Shown here piece after piece: positions 21,152 to 34,905 of a stretch of DNA of 64,000 nt. Every line of letters begins with the position of its first letter. Position 1 is the stretch's first letter. A program made the position numbers and the translations under genes. Where the stretch lies: contig NC_067196.1 in the NCBI RefSeq assembly GCF_000699445.3, positions 2,604,001 to 2,668,000 of the forward strand. The letters run 5' to 3'. The notes beneath the pieces were generated by a model. It was given only the letters and a program-made list of their open reading frames with translations, had not been told where the DNA came from and made no database searches. Source of the DNA: Schistosoma haematobium. Lineage: Eukaryota > Platyhelminthes > Trematoda > Strigeidida > Schistosomatidae.

Positions 21152-21199
21152 CTGTAAGTATATACATACATAAAATAACAATAATTCACCTCAAACTCA
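21152..21199 (-). other. Left edge of array, intron-like 38-bp stretch
   Basis: The outermost array-like sequence resembles the monomer's 'atacatacaattaaaataac' to 'ctcacctcaaactcac' region, then jumps to 'caccaatcaacaaaatc', so the edge unit has an internal deletion. On the minus strand it reads TTTGAG|GTGAAT ... CTTACAG, a 38-base intron-like segment leading into the possible exon at 20,785-21,151. Confidence 0.4.
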
Positions 21200-22423
21200 C
21201 CAACACCAATCAACAAAATCATACATACAATAACACCACAGCAACACTGCACCACTATCATTCACAATACTCACACAACAACACTACACAATATCCATCA
21301 ATTATACACACTAATCTACCACACCCTTACCAAACAACTCACAGATACACAACACAGACAAAACTGTGTGGTGATGCACAAAATCATTCACAGTGCATCA
21401 ACAACTAATTCAATCTACCTCTGGTTCTTACGCCCAGTGACTGAAGTACATCCAGGCGCCTTTGCACACAGGACACAGCACACCACCATCAATATCCAAT
21501 AACCACCACACGTCAATCTAACAACCGATCTATACATCTATCCACCTATCCACTTATCAATCAATCAATCAATCTATCTATCTATCTATCTATTTATCTA
21601 GCTAGCTAGCTAGCTATCAAACTACCAACACTTGGTCCAAACACCCATTCATTCAATCATTTCAAATCACAAACACTTCTTTCATACACACCAACATATA
21701 TTGTCACGTACTACAACACCAACAATATACACACGTCAAAAAACAATGCATTCAATTCTCTATCACTAATCTATTACAACAACAAAATACACTAGCACCA
21801 TACGCATCGACCAGTCACTCACACAATCACTCATTCAGTTGGTCACTCATACACCAGCATATACACCTATAAAAGTAACTAATATATATATATAAATATA
21901 TATACATACAATTAAAATAACTCACCTCAAACTCACTAACACTGTCACACAGTCAGTCGCATCGTCAATTCACAAACCTGAAACACACAAGACAAATACA
22001 TTCGTATCAATCCAACTTCAATTCACAATCCTAATACATCCCCATTCAATACACATTCTATACTGTCAGACGACAAAACCAATAGTCATCAAGGAGTTAA
22101 CAGATGTCCCTATCTAAAGTCATTCATCACACACAGGTTATTGAGTCATCAACATCATCGTTAACACACTACTAAACATAAACACACTCACTCACCTCTT
22201 CTTCACACTCCAAAACCGCACACTCTATGCTGTACTATGCAGTTGTACTGCGATCTAACACCAACCACCAACCACAAACCACAAACCACCGACAAACCTA
22301 AAATAAACAAACAAATATACAAAAGAAAAACAATTAGCATTTCAATCATTCATTATTAATTCTCATATACACCATGTCATATTAACATCATCAGTGGTTC
22401 CTTAGAAGTAAACGGCATTTTAA

Positions 22424-22836
22424 CGTGTATACCGACAAGCCACTTTCATCACTATCACCACAGTCACACCAACCAAAACAAATCAAACAAACCCAACATA
22501 CAAACTCACATTCACTACTTCAACATAACACCTCAAACACATAATATGCATTCCATCATACACAACAACATCACATACAAAAATCAACCATATACACATA
22601 TACACATACAAACACACAAACTAATGCCACTTCCTCGCAAAATACACAACACAACGACAAGTGTACCATACTCAAATAACAAACTCTAACACAACCGCCA
22701 CTACCAACTCTCCCACACTCAATCTCTCACTCATTACAAACACTCAACAACTCAACTACTACAATTACCCTGTTCTACTAACACCTCTACACTTCCATCA
22801 AACAACACTAATTCCCACTATTACACAACACTACTG

Positions 22837-22885
<49 letters not shown>

Positions 22886-24121
22886 AAACAGCACTGCACA
22901 AAACAAAACAAAGCACCAATCAACAAAATCATACATACAATAACACCACAGCAACACTGCACCACTATCATTCACAATACTCACACAACAACACTACACA
23001 ATATCCATCAATTATACACACTAATCTACCACACCCTTACCAAACAACTCACAGATACACAACACAGACAAAACTGTGTGGTGATGCACAAAATCATTCA
23101 CAGTGCATCAACAACTAATTCAATCTACCTCTGGTTCTTACGCCCAGTGACTGAAGTACATCCAGGCGCCTTTGCACAGAGGACACAGCACACCACCATC
23201 AATATCCAATAACCACCACACGTCAATCTAACAACCGATCTATACATCTATCCACCTATCCACTTATCAATCAATCAATCAATCTATCTATCTAGCTAGC
23301 TAGCTAGCTATCAAACTACCAACACTTGGTCCAAACACCCATTCATTCAATCATTTCAAATCACAAACACTTCTTTCATACACACCAACATATATTGTCA
23401 CGTACTACAACACCAACAATATACACACGTCAAAAAACAATGCATTCAATTCTCTATCACTAATCTATTACAACAACAAAATACACTAGCACCATACGCA
23501 TCGACCAGTCACTCACACAATCACTCATTCAGTTGGTCACTCATACACCAGCATATACACCTATAAAAGTAACAATATATATATATATATAAATATATAT
23601 ACATACAATTAAAATAACTCACCTCAAACTCACTAACACTGTCACACAGTCAGTCGCATCGTCAATTCACAAACCTGAAACACACAAGACAAATACATTC
23701 GTATCAATCCAACTTCAATTCACAATCCTAATACATCCCCATTCAATACACATTCTATACTGTCAGACGACAAAACCAATAGTCATCAAGGAGTTAACAG
23801 ATGTCCCTATCTAAAGTCATTCATCACACACAGGTTATTGAGTCATCAACATCATCGTTAACACACTACTAAACATAAACACACTCACTCACCTCTTCTT
23901 CACACTCCAAAACCGCACACTCTATGCTGTACTATGCAGTTGTACTGCGATCTAACACCAACCACCAACCACAAACCACAAACCACCGACAAACCTAAAA
24001 TAAACAAACAAATATACAAAAGAAAAACAATTAGCATTTCAATCATTCATTATTAATTCTCATATACACCATGTCATATTAACATCATCAGTGGTTCCTT
24101 AGAAGTAAACGGCATTTTAAC
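22424..24121 (+). repeat. Representative satellite monomer
   Basis: From the anchor: an ACA-rich block; a (CT)n(CA)n dinucleotide tract (about 22,833-22,884); a G-containing block ('ctctggttcttacgcccag', 'ccaggcgcctttgcacag', about 23,130-23,180); a tetranucleotide tract with (CAAT)n, (CTAT)n and (CTAG)n (about 23,266-23,312); a TA-rich stretch (23,574-23,602); and an A-rich block with 'aaacctaaaataaacaaac'. The tetranucleotide and dinucleotide tracts vary most between units. Confidence 0.9.
23561..23622 (-). other. Intron-like segment in each monomer (minus strand)
   Basis: The minus strand reads TTTGAG|GTGAGT, then 62 AT-rich bases, then TTACTTTTATAG|GTG. This is a consensus donor and a plausible acceptor at short-intron spacing. 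It recurs in every monomer and corresponds to the altered 38-base version at the left edge of the array. There is no proof of transcription. Confidence 0.3.
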
Positions 24122-24531
24122 GTGTATACCGACAAGCCACTTTCATCACTATCACCACAGTCACACCAACCAAAACAAATCAAACAAACCCAACATACAA
24201 ACTCACATTCACTACTTCAACATAACACCTCAAACACACAATATGCATTCCATCATACACAACAACATCACATACAAAAATCAACCATATACACATATAC
24301 ACATACAAACACACAAACTAATGCCACTTCCTCGCAAAATACACAACACAACGACAAGTGTACCATACTCAAATAACAAACTCTAACACAACCGCCACTA
24401 CCAACTCTCCCACACTCAATCTCTCACTCATTACAAACACTCAACAACTCAACTACTACAATTACCCTGTTCTACTAACACCTCTACACTTCCATCAAAC
24501 AACACTAATTCCCACTATTACACAACACTAC

Positions 24532-24571
<40 letters not shown>

Positions 24572-26193
24572 TAAACAGCACTGCACAAAACAAAACAAAG
24601 CACCAATCAACAAAATCATACATACAATAACACCACAGCAACACTGCACCACTATCATTCACAATACTCACACAACAACACTACACAATATCCATCAATT
24701 ATACACACTAATCTACCACACCCTTACCAAACAACTCACAGATACACAACACAGACAAAACTGTGTGGTGATGCACAAAATCATTCACAGTGCATCAACA
24801 ACTAATTCAATCTACCTCTGGTTCTTACGCCCAGTGACTGAAGTACATCCAGGCGCCTTTGCACAGAGGACACAGCACATCACCATCAATATCCAATAAC
24901 CACCACACGTCAATCTAACAACCGATCTATACATCTATCCACCTATCCACTTATCAATCAATCTATTTATCTAGCTAGCTAGCTAGCTATCAAACTACCA
25001 ACATATTCATTCAATCATTTCAAATCACAAACACTTCTTTCATACACACCAACATATATTGTCACGTACTACAACACCAACAATATACACACGTCAAAAA
25101 ACAATGCATTCAATTCTCTATCACTAATCTATTACAACAACAAAATACACTAGCACCATACGCATCGACCAGTCACTCACACAATCACTCATTCAGTTGG
25201 TCACTCATACACCAGCATATACACCTATAAAAGTAACAATATATATATATATAAATATATATACATACAATTAAAATAACTCACCTCAAACTCACTAACA
25301 CTGTCACACAGTCAGTCGCATCGTCAATTCACAAACCTGAAACACACAAGACAAATACATTCGTATCAATCCAACTTCAATTCACAATCCTAATACATCC
25401 CCATTCAATACACATTCTATACTGTCAGACGACAAAACCAATAGTCATCAAGGAGTTAACAGATGTCCCTATCTAAAGTCATTCATCACACACAGGTTAT
25501 TGAGTCATCAACATCATCGTTAACACACTACTAAACATAAACACACTCACTCACCTCTTCTTCACACTCCAAAACCGCACACTCTATGCTGTACTATGCA
25601 GTTGTACTGCGATCTAACACCAACCACCAACCACAAACCACAAACCACCGACAAACCTAAAATAAACAAACAAATATACAAAAGAAAAACAATTAGCATT
25701 TCAATCATTCATTATTAATTCTCATATACACCATGTCATATTAACATCATCAGTGGTTCCTTAGAAGTAAACGGCATTTTAACGTGTATACCGACAAGCC
25801 ACTTTCATCACTATCACCACAGTCACACCAACCAAAACAAATCAAACAAACCCAACATACAAACTCACATTCACCACTTCAACATAACACCTCAAACACA
25901 CAATATGCATTCCATCATACACAACAACATCACATACAAAAATCAACCATATACACATATACACATACAAACACACAAACTAATGCCACTTCCTCGCAAA
26001 ATACACAACACAACGACAAGTGTACCATACTCAAATAACAAACTCTAACACAACCGCCACTACCAACTCTCCCACACTCAATCTCTCACTCATTACAAAC
26101 ACTCAACAACTCAACTACTACAATTACCCTGTTCTACTAACACCTCTACACTTCCATCAAACAACACTAATTCCCACTATTACACAACACTAC

Positions 26194-26237
<44 letters not shown>

Positions 26238-27045
26238 TAAACAGCACTGCACAAAACAAAACAAAGCACCAATCAACAAAATCATACATACAATAACACC
26301 ACAGCAACACTGCACCACTATCATTCACAATACTCACACAACAACACTACACAATATCCATCAATTATACACACTAATCTACCACACCCTTACCAAACAA
26401 CTCACAGATACACAACACAGACAAAACTGTGTGGTGATGCACAAAATCATTCACAGTGCATCAACAACTAATTCAATCTACCTCTGGTTCTTACGCCCAG
26501 TGACTGAAGTACATCCAGGCGCCTTTGCACAGAGGACACAGCACATCACCATCAATATCCAATAACCACCACACGTCAATCTAACAACCGATCTATACAT
26601 CTATCCACCTATCCACTTATCAATCAATCAATCTATCTATCTATCTATCTATCTATTTATCTAGCTAGCTAGCTAGCTATCAAACTACCAACACTTGGTC
26701 CAAACACCCATTCATTCAATCATTTCAAATCACAAACACTTCTTTCATACACACCAACATATATTGTCACGTACTACAACACCAACAATATACACACGTC
26801 AAAAAACAATGCATTCAATTCTCTATCACTAATCTATTACAACAACAAAATACACTAGCACCATACGCATCGACCAGTCACTCACACAATCACTCATTCA
26901 GTTGGTCACTCATACACCAGCATATACACCTATAAAAGTAACAATATATATATATAAATATATATACATACAATTAAAATAACTCACCTCAAACTCACTA
27001 ACACTGTCACACAGTCAGTCGCATCGTCAATTCACAAACCTGAAA

Positions 27046-27059
27046 CACACAAGACAAAT
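27046..27059 (+). repeat. Target-site duplication, left copy (right copy 28,916-28,929)
   Basis: CACACAAGACAAAT occurs once at this point in an uninterrupted monomer and exactly twice around the inserted LINE derivative. The perfect match indicates a fairly recent insertion. Confidence 0.93.
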
Positions 27060-27071
27060 TTATTTATTTAT

Positions 27072-28253
27072 TTATTTATTTGAACACATAAATATTGGTA
27101 CAAGAGAGCGCCAATATATATGCGCCACACAAAACAATGAAAATTCGAAGAGTTGTAAGGAACCAGAAGAAACCCAGTGCTTAAAGGCGGGACGTTTCGC
27201 AAACCCACAACTGACTGTTCCCGCCATTTTCATGGCGTCATGCAATTGCAACCAATGCTCATCTATACTTTTTGGTGGAGTGGTAGCTAGCCTAGAGGCT
27301 AGCTCGGTTCGATACTTACTTGCAACAGAAGTTGCAACCAGCTTGCTAACATCAATCCGTTGATGGCGTTCATTTCGTTGTCCACTGAAAAGTAAGGTAA
27401 GATTGGCGCAGACCAAGGCATGGTCAGAGTCCAGATAGGTACTCCAAAAGGAGCGGCAGTCTTTTACACAACCACGCCAGCGGTAGCTGATCGCGATGTG
27501 ATCAATCTGAGTCCAGGCTTGAGATGCAGAGGGAGGACGCCAGGTGGCACATCGGCGATGACTGTGCCGAAAGTTAGTGCTAGCCAGGAACAGGTTGTGG
27601 TCTGTGCAAAGTTGCAGTAGACGGTCCCCGTTATCTGACCTGCGACCAACGAGTCCCCATCGGCCACCTAAACGACTCTCTTCTGTGCCTAGACGCCCGA
27701 CCTGAGCATTCAAGTCTCCGGCTAGTACTACAATATCTGTCGAACGCACTTTCTGGAGAAGAACTGATAACTGGTGGTAAAACTCATCCTTGATTGCATC
27801 CGGGCTGCAATCTGTCGGGGCATAGGCGGAGATGACGAAAAGACATCGTTTCTCACGCCGATTTCTTCTCACTTTGATGGAACTTTCTAATCTAACAGCA
27901 CATAACCGACTGTTAATGGGGATCCAATCGACTAGTGCTGCCTCAGCTCTAGCGCTTAGTGCGACACCAACGCCAGCAAGACCAGACGAAGATGCCACAG
28001 GGTCCCCGGATAAGCGCACGTAAAACAAGCTTTTCGAAGCGACAGATGGAGATCGAATTTGTAGTACTTCGCCAGAGTCTTGAATACGGGTCTCGGATAG
28101 ACAACACACGTCGATATTAAGACTTTCCAAAGACATAGCCAGCCCTATCTGTTGTCCGACCTGCATAAATGTGCGAATGTTGAAGGCAGCCAGTTTGAAT
28201 GGTGCACGTGGTTTCAGAAAATCTGCTTCAGTCCTCGTATTCGGTGGTAACAT
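27072..28253 (-). pseudogene. RTE endonuclease ORF fused to 3' tail, no RT
   Basis: 393 codons. Residues about 15-290 form an APE-type endonuclease with AFNIRT, LSETRIQ, SAYAPTD, LAGDLNAQVG, WTQIDHIAISYRW and DSDHALV, so its catalytic motifs look intact. After a short connecting region (to about residue 360) the frame runs straight into the element's 3' tail and stops, giving a read-through C-terminus (...WRSLVPIFMCSNK). The reverse transcriptase of about 600 residues is missing. The open frame is uninterrupted, so an endonuclease-only protein could be made if transcribed, but selection for it is not shown. It is a different RTE family from the element at 457-3682 (only motif-level similarity). 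Confidence 0.87.
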
Positions 28254-28360
28254 ACAATTTTCAAACCGGACAGTGACTCGAGAACGTATAGATACAGTCG
28301 GATTTCCGCCAAAGACGAGCCGCTGTATAAGTATAAAAGAGGGTGAGTAATGTGGAAAAT

Positions 28361-28455
28361 AATAATAATAATGATAATAATAACAATAATGACAATAATA
28401 CTAGTAATAATAATAACAGTATTAATAATGACAATAAATGTAATGATAATAATCT
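28361..28455. repeat. AAT-rich simple repeat in the LINE 5' region
   Basis: Imperfect AAT/ATG/ACA trinucleotide run between the 5' region shared with the short repeats and the endonuclease frame. It gives rise to spurious poly-Asn and poly-Ile frames. Confidence 0.85.
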
Positions 28456-29766
28456 GAATCAATTGTTTGTTTTTCAAAGCAAGAAAGGTAATTTCCGTAG
28501 GCATAAAGAGTTCATCAATTTGTGTGTGGGCTGTGATACTGCCCGGGTGCCCAAACCGAAGCAGGTGGTTATCTTAGGGGCCACTCCCCGAGCCTTTGAC
28601 CTAAAGGTCTAACCCACAAGGCAGTGGAGCATCGTAAGGAGATGCAGTCCCATGGTAGCCGGTGACCAACGATTGGTTCATACGCCATTCGTTCCCGCAG
28701 GATACTGGAGCCCATGTGCACCATTGATTTGGAATCCGGTTAAAGCGCCGGACATTCGCTTTTCGTCCTCTCATTTTCGTAGACAACACCCCGCCACGAG
28801 AAGGCAATGAGTAGGACTTCCTGGCAGAGGCTGTATACGCGTGGCCGTGTGAGAGTATTTCGAGAGGGAGAGCGGACTCTCCCCACTCTCGGCCGTACCA
28901 GGGCATTCAGGGGGGCACACAAGACAAATACATTCGTATCAATCCAACTTCAATTCACAATCCTAATACATCCCCAATCAATACACATTCTATACTGTCA
29001 GACGACAAAACCAATAGTCATCAAGGAGTTAACAGATGTCCCTATCTAAAGTCATTCATCACACACAGGTTATTGAGTCATCAACATCATCGTTAACACA
29101 CTACTAAACATAAACACACTCACTCACCTCTTCTTCACACTCCAAAACCGCACACTCTATGCTGTACTATGCAGTTGTACTGCGATCTAACACCAACCAC
29201 CAACCACAAACCACAAACCACCGACAAACCTAAAATAAACAAACAAATATACAAAAGAAAAACAATTAGCATTTCAATCATTCATTATTAATTCTCATAT
29301 ACACCATGTCATATTAACATCATCAGTGGTTCCTTAGAAGTAAACGGCATTTTAACGTGTATACCGACAAGCCACTTTCATCACTATCACCACAGTCACA
29401 CCAACCAAAACAAATCAAACAAACCCAACATACAAACTCACATTCACCACTTCAACATAACACCTCAAACACACAATATGCATTCCATCATACACAACAA
29501 CATCACATACAAAAATCAACCATATACACATATACACATACAAACACACAAACTAATGCCACTTCCTCGCAAAATACACAACACAACGACAAGTGTACCA
29601 TACTCAAATAACAAACTCTAACACAACCGCCACTACCAACTCTCCCACACTCAATCTCTCACTCATTACAAACACTCAACAACTCAACTACTACAATTAC
29701 CCTGTTCTACTAACACCTCTACACTTCCATCAAACAACACTAATTCCCACTATTACACAACACTAC

Positions 29767-29808
<42 letters not shown>

Positions 29809-31475
29809 TAAACAGCACTGCACAAAACAAAACAAAGCACCAATCAACAAAATCATACATACAATAACACCACAGCAACACTGCACCACTATCATTCACA
29901 ATACTCACACAACAACACTACACAATATCCATCAATTATACACACTAATCTACCACACCCTTACCAAACAAATCACAGATACACAACACAGACAAAACTG
30001 TGTGGTGATGCACAAAATCATTCACAGTGCATCAACAACTAATTCAATCTACCTCTGGTTCTTACGCCCAGTGACTGAAGTACATCCAGGCGCCTTTGCA
30101 CAGAGGACACAGCACACCACCATCAATATCCAATAACCACCACACGTCAATCTAACAACCGATCTATACATCTATCCACCTATCCACTTATCAATCAATC
30201 AATCTATCTATCTATCTATCTATCTATTTATCTAGCTAGCTAGCTAGCTATCAAACTACCAACACTTGGTCCAAACACCCATTCATTCAATCATTTCAAA
30301 TCACAAACACTTCTTTCATACACACCAACATATATTGTCACGTACTACAACACCAACAATATACACACGTCAAAAAACAATGCATTCAATTCTCTATCAC
30401 TAATCTATTACAACAACAAAATACACTAGCACCATACGCATCGACCAGTCACTCACACAATCACTCATTCAGTTGGTCACTCATACACCAGCATATACAC
30501 CTATAAAGTAACAATATATATATATAAATATATATACATACAATTAAAATAACTCACCTCAAACTCACTAACACTGTCACACAGTCAGTCGCATCGTCAA
30601 TTCACAAACCTGAAACACACAAGACAAATACATTCGTATCAATCCAACTTCAATTCACAATCCTAATACATCCCCATTCAATACACATTCTATACTGTCA
30701 GACGACAAAACCAATAGTCATCAAGGAGTTAACAGATGTCCCTATCTAAAGTCATTCATCACACACAGGTTATTGAGTCATCAACATCATCGTTAACACA
30801 CTACTAAACATAAACACACTCACTCACCTCTTCTTCACACTCCAAAACCGCACACTCTATGCTGTACTATGCAGTTGTCCTGCGATCAAACACCAACCAC
30901 CAACCACAAACCACAAACCACCGACAAACCTAAAATAAACAAACAAATATACAAAAGAAAAACAATTAGCATTTCAATCATTCATTATTAATTCTCATAT
31001 ACACCATGTCATATTAACATCATCAGTGGTTCCTTAGAAGTAAACGGCATTTTAACGTGTATACCGACAAGCCACTTTCATCACTATCACCACAGTCACA
31101 CCAACCAAAACAAATCAAACAAACCCAACATACAAACTCACATTCACCACTTCAACATAACACCTCAAACACACAATATGCATTCCATCATACACAACAA
31201 CATCACATACAAAAATCAACCATATACACATATACACATACAAACACACAAACTAATGCCACTTCCTCGCAAAATACACAACACAACGACAAGTGTACCA
31301 TACTCAAATAACAAACTCTAACACAACCGCCACTACCAACTCTCCCACACTCAATCTCTCACTCATTACAAACACTCAACAACTCAACTACTACAATTAC
31401 CCTGTTCTACTAACACCTCTACACTTCCATCAAACAACACTAATTCCCACTATTACACAACAATTCACAACACTA

Positions 31476-31510
<35 letters not shown>

Positions 31511-33178
31511 TAAACAGCACTGCACAAAACAAAACAAAGCACCAATCAACAAAATCATACATACAATAACACCACAGCAACACTGCACCACTATCATTCA
31601 CAATACTCACACAACAACACTACACAATATCCATCAATTATACACACTAATCTACCACACCCTTACCAAACAACTCACAGATACACAACACAGACAAAAC
31701 TGTGTGGTGATGCACAAAATCATTCACAGTGCATCAACAACTAATTCAATCTACCTCTGGTTCTTACGCCCAGTGACTGAAGTACATCCAGGCGCCTTTG
31801 CACAGAGGACACAGCACACCACCATCAATATCCAATAACCACCACACGTCAATCTAACAACCGATCTATACATCTATCCACCTATCCACTTATCAATCAA
31901 TCAATCTATCTATCTATCTATCTATCTATTTATCTAGCTAGCTAGCTAGCTATCAAACTACCAACACTTGGTCCAAACACCCATTCATTCAATCATTTCA
32001 AATCACAAACATTTCTTTCATACACACCAACATATATTGTCACGTACTACAACACCAACAATATACACACGTCAAAAAACAATGCATTCAATTCTCTATC
32101 ACTAATCTATTACAACAACAAAATACACTAGCACCATACGCATCGACCAGTCACTCACACAATCACTCATTCAGTTGGTCACTCATACACCAGCATATAC
32201 ACCTATAAAAGTAACAATATATATATATAAATATATATACATACAATTAAAATAACTCACCTCAAACTCACTAACACTGTCACACAGTCAGTCGCATCGT
32301 CAATTCACAAACCTGAAACACACAAGACAAATACATTCGTATCAATCCAACTTCAATTCACAATCCTAATACATCCCCATTCAATACACATTCTATACTG
32401 TCAGACGACAAAACCAATAGTCATCAAGGAGTTAACAGATGTCCCTATCTAAAGTCATTCATCACACACAGGTTATTGAGTCATCAACATCATCGTTAAC
32501 ACACTACTAAACATAAACACACTCACTCACCTCTTCTTCACACTCCAAAACCGCACACTCTATGCTGTACTATGCAGTTGTCCTGCGGTCAAACACCAAC
32601 CACCAACCACAAACCACAAACCACCGACAAACCTAAAATAAACAAACAAATATACAAAAGAAAAACAATTAGCATTTCAATCATTCATTATTAATTCTCA
32701 TATACACCATGTCATATTAACATCATCAGTGGTTCCTTAGAAGTAAACGGCATTTTAACGTGTATACCGACAAGCCACTTTCATCACTATCACCACAGTC
32801 ACACCAACCAAAACAAATCAAACAAACCCAACATACAAACTCACATTCACCACTTCAACATAACACCTCAAACACACAATATGCATTCCATCATACACAA
32901 CAACATCACATACAAAAATCAACCATATACACATATACACATACAAACACACAAACTAATGCCACTTCCTCGCAAAATACACAACACAACGACAAGTGTA
33001 CCATACTCAAATAACAAACTCTAACACAACCGCCACTACCAACTCTCCCACACTCAATCTCTCACTCATTACAAACACTCAACAACTCAACTACTACAAT
33101 TACCCTGTTCTACTAACACCTCTACACTTCCATCAAACAACACTAATTCCCACTATTACACAACAATTCACAACACTA

Positions 33179-33213
<35 letters not shown>

Positions 33214-34870
33214 TAAACAGCACTGCACAAAACAAAACAAAGCACCAATCAACAAAATCATACATACAATAACACCACAGCAACACTGCACCACTATCAT
33301 TCACAATACTCACACAACAACACTACACAATATCCATCAATTATACACACTAATCTACCACACCCTTACCAAACAACTCACAGATACACAACACAGACAA
33401 AACTGTGTGGTGATGCACAAAATCATTCACAGTGCATCAACAACTAATTCAATCTACCTCTGGTTCTTACGCCCAGTGACTGAAGTACATCCAGGCGCCT
33501 TTGCACAGAGGACACAGCACACCACCATCAATATCCAATAACCACCACACGTCAATCTAACAACCGATCTATACATCTATCCACCTATCCACTTATCAAT
33601 CAATCAATCTATCTATCTATATTATCTAGCTAGCTAGCTAGCTATCAAACTACCAACACTTGGTCCAAACACCCATTCATTCAATCATTTCAAATCACAA
33701 ACACTTCTTTCATACACACCAACATATATTGTCACGTACTACAACACCAACAATATACACACGTCAAAAAACAATGCATTCAATTCTCTATCACTAATCT
33801 ATTACAACAACAAAATACACTAGCACCATACGCATCGACCAGTCACTCACACAATCACTCATTCAGTTGGTCACTCATACACCAGCATATACACCTATAA
33901 AAGTAACAATATATATATATAAATATATATACATACAATTAAAATAACTCACCTCAAACTCACTAACACTGTCACACAGTCAGTCGCATCGTCAATTCAC
34001 AAACCTGAAACACACAAGACAAATACATTCGTATCAATCCAACTTCAATTCACAATCCTAATACATCCCCATTCAATACACATTCTATACTGTCAGACGA
34101 CAAAACCAATAGTCATCAAGGAGTTAACAGATGTCCCTATCTAAAGTCATTCATCACACACAGGTTATTGAGTCATCAACATCATCGTTAACACACTACT
34201 AAACATAAACACACTCACTCACCTCTTCTTCACACTCCAAAACCGCACACTCTATGCTGTACTATGCAGTTGTCCTGCGGTCAAACACCAACCACCAACC
34301 ACAAACCACAAACCACCGACAAACCTAAAATAAACAAACAAATATACAAAAGAAAAACAATTAGCATTTCAATCATTCATTATTAATTCTCATATACACC
34401 ATGTCATATTAACATCATCAGTGGTTCCTTAGAAGTAAACGGCATTTTAACGTGTATACCGACAAGCCACTTTCATCACTATCACCACAGTCACACCAAC
34501 CAAAACAAATCAAACAAACCCAACATACAAACTCACATTCACCACTTCAACATAACACCTCAAACACACAATATGCATTCCATCATACACAACAACATCA
34601 CATACAAAAATCAACCATATACACATATACACATACAAACACACAAACTAATGCCACTTCCTCGCAAAATACACAACACAACGACAAGTGTACCATACTC
34701 AAATAACAAACTCTAACACAACCGCCACTACCAACTCTCCCACACTCAATCTCTCACTCATTACAAACACTCAACAACTCAACTACTACAATTACCCTGT
34801 TCTACTAACACCTCTACACTTCCATCAAACAACACTAATTCCCACTATTACACAACAATTCACAACACTA

Positions 34871-34905
<35 letters not shown>

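Larger units (their letters stand above)
27060..28915 (-). mobile_element. RTE-type LINE derivative inserted in the satellite
   Basis: Minus-strand element: a 5' region (28,915 to about 28,515) identical in kind to the ~480-bp short repeats, an ATT-rich stretch, an endonuclease frame, then a direct jump to a ~65-base 3' tail ('ttgtaccaatatttatgtg') and AAAT repeats. No reverse transcriptase is present. A perfect 14-bp target duplication (CACACAAGACAAAT) flanks it at 27,046-27,059 and 28,916-28,929, and removing the insert restores a normal monomer. It must have moved using proteins supplied by another copy, unless the RT region was lost after insertion. Confidence 0.92.

Noticed and set aside
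28214..28504. Ile-rich hydrophobic frame as a membrane protein
   Set aside because: The hydrophobic stretch is the reading of an ATT-rich simple repeat in the LINE 5' region.
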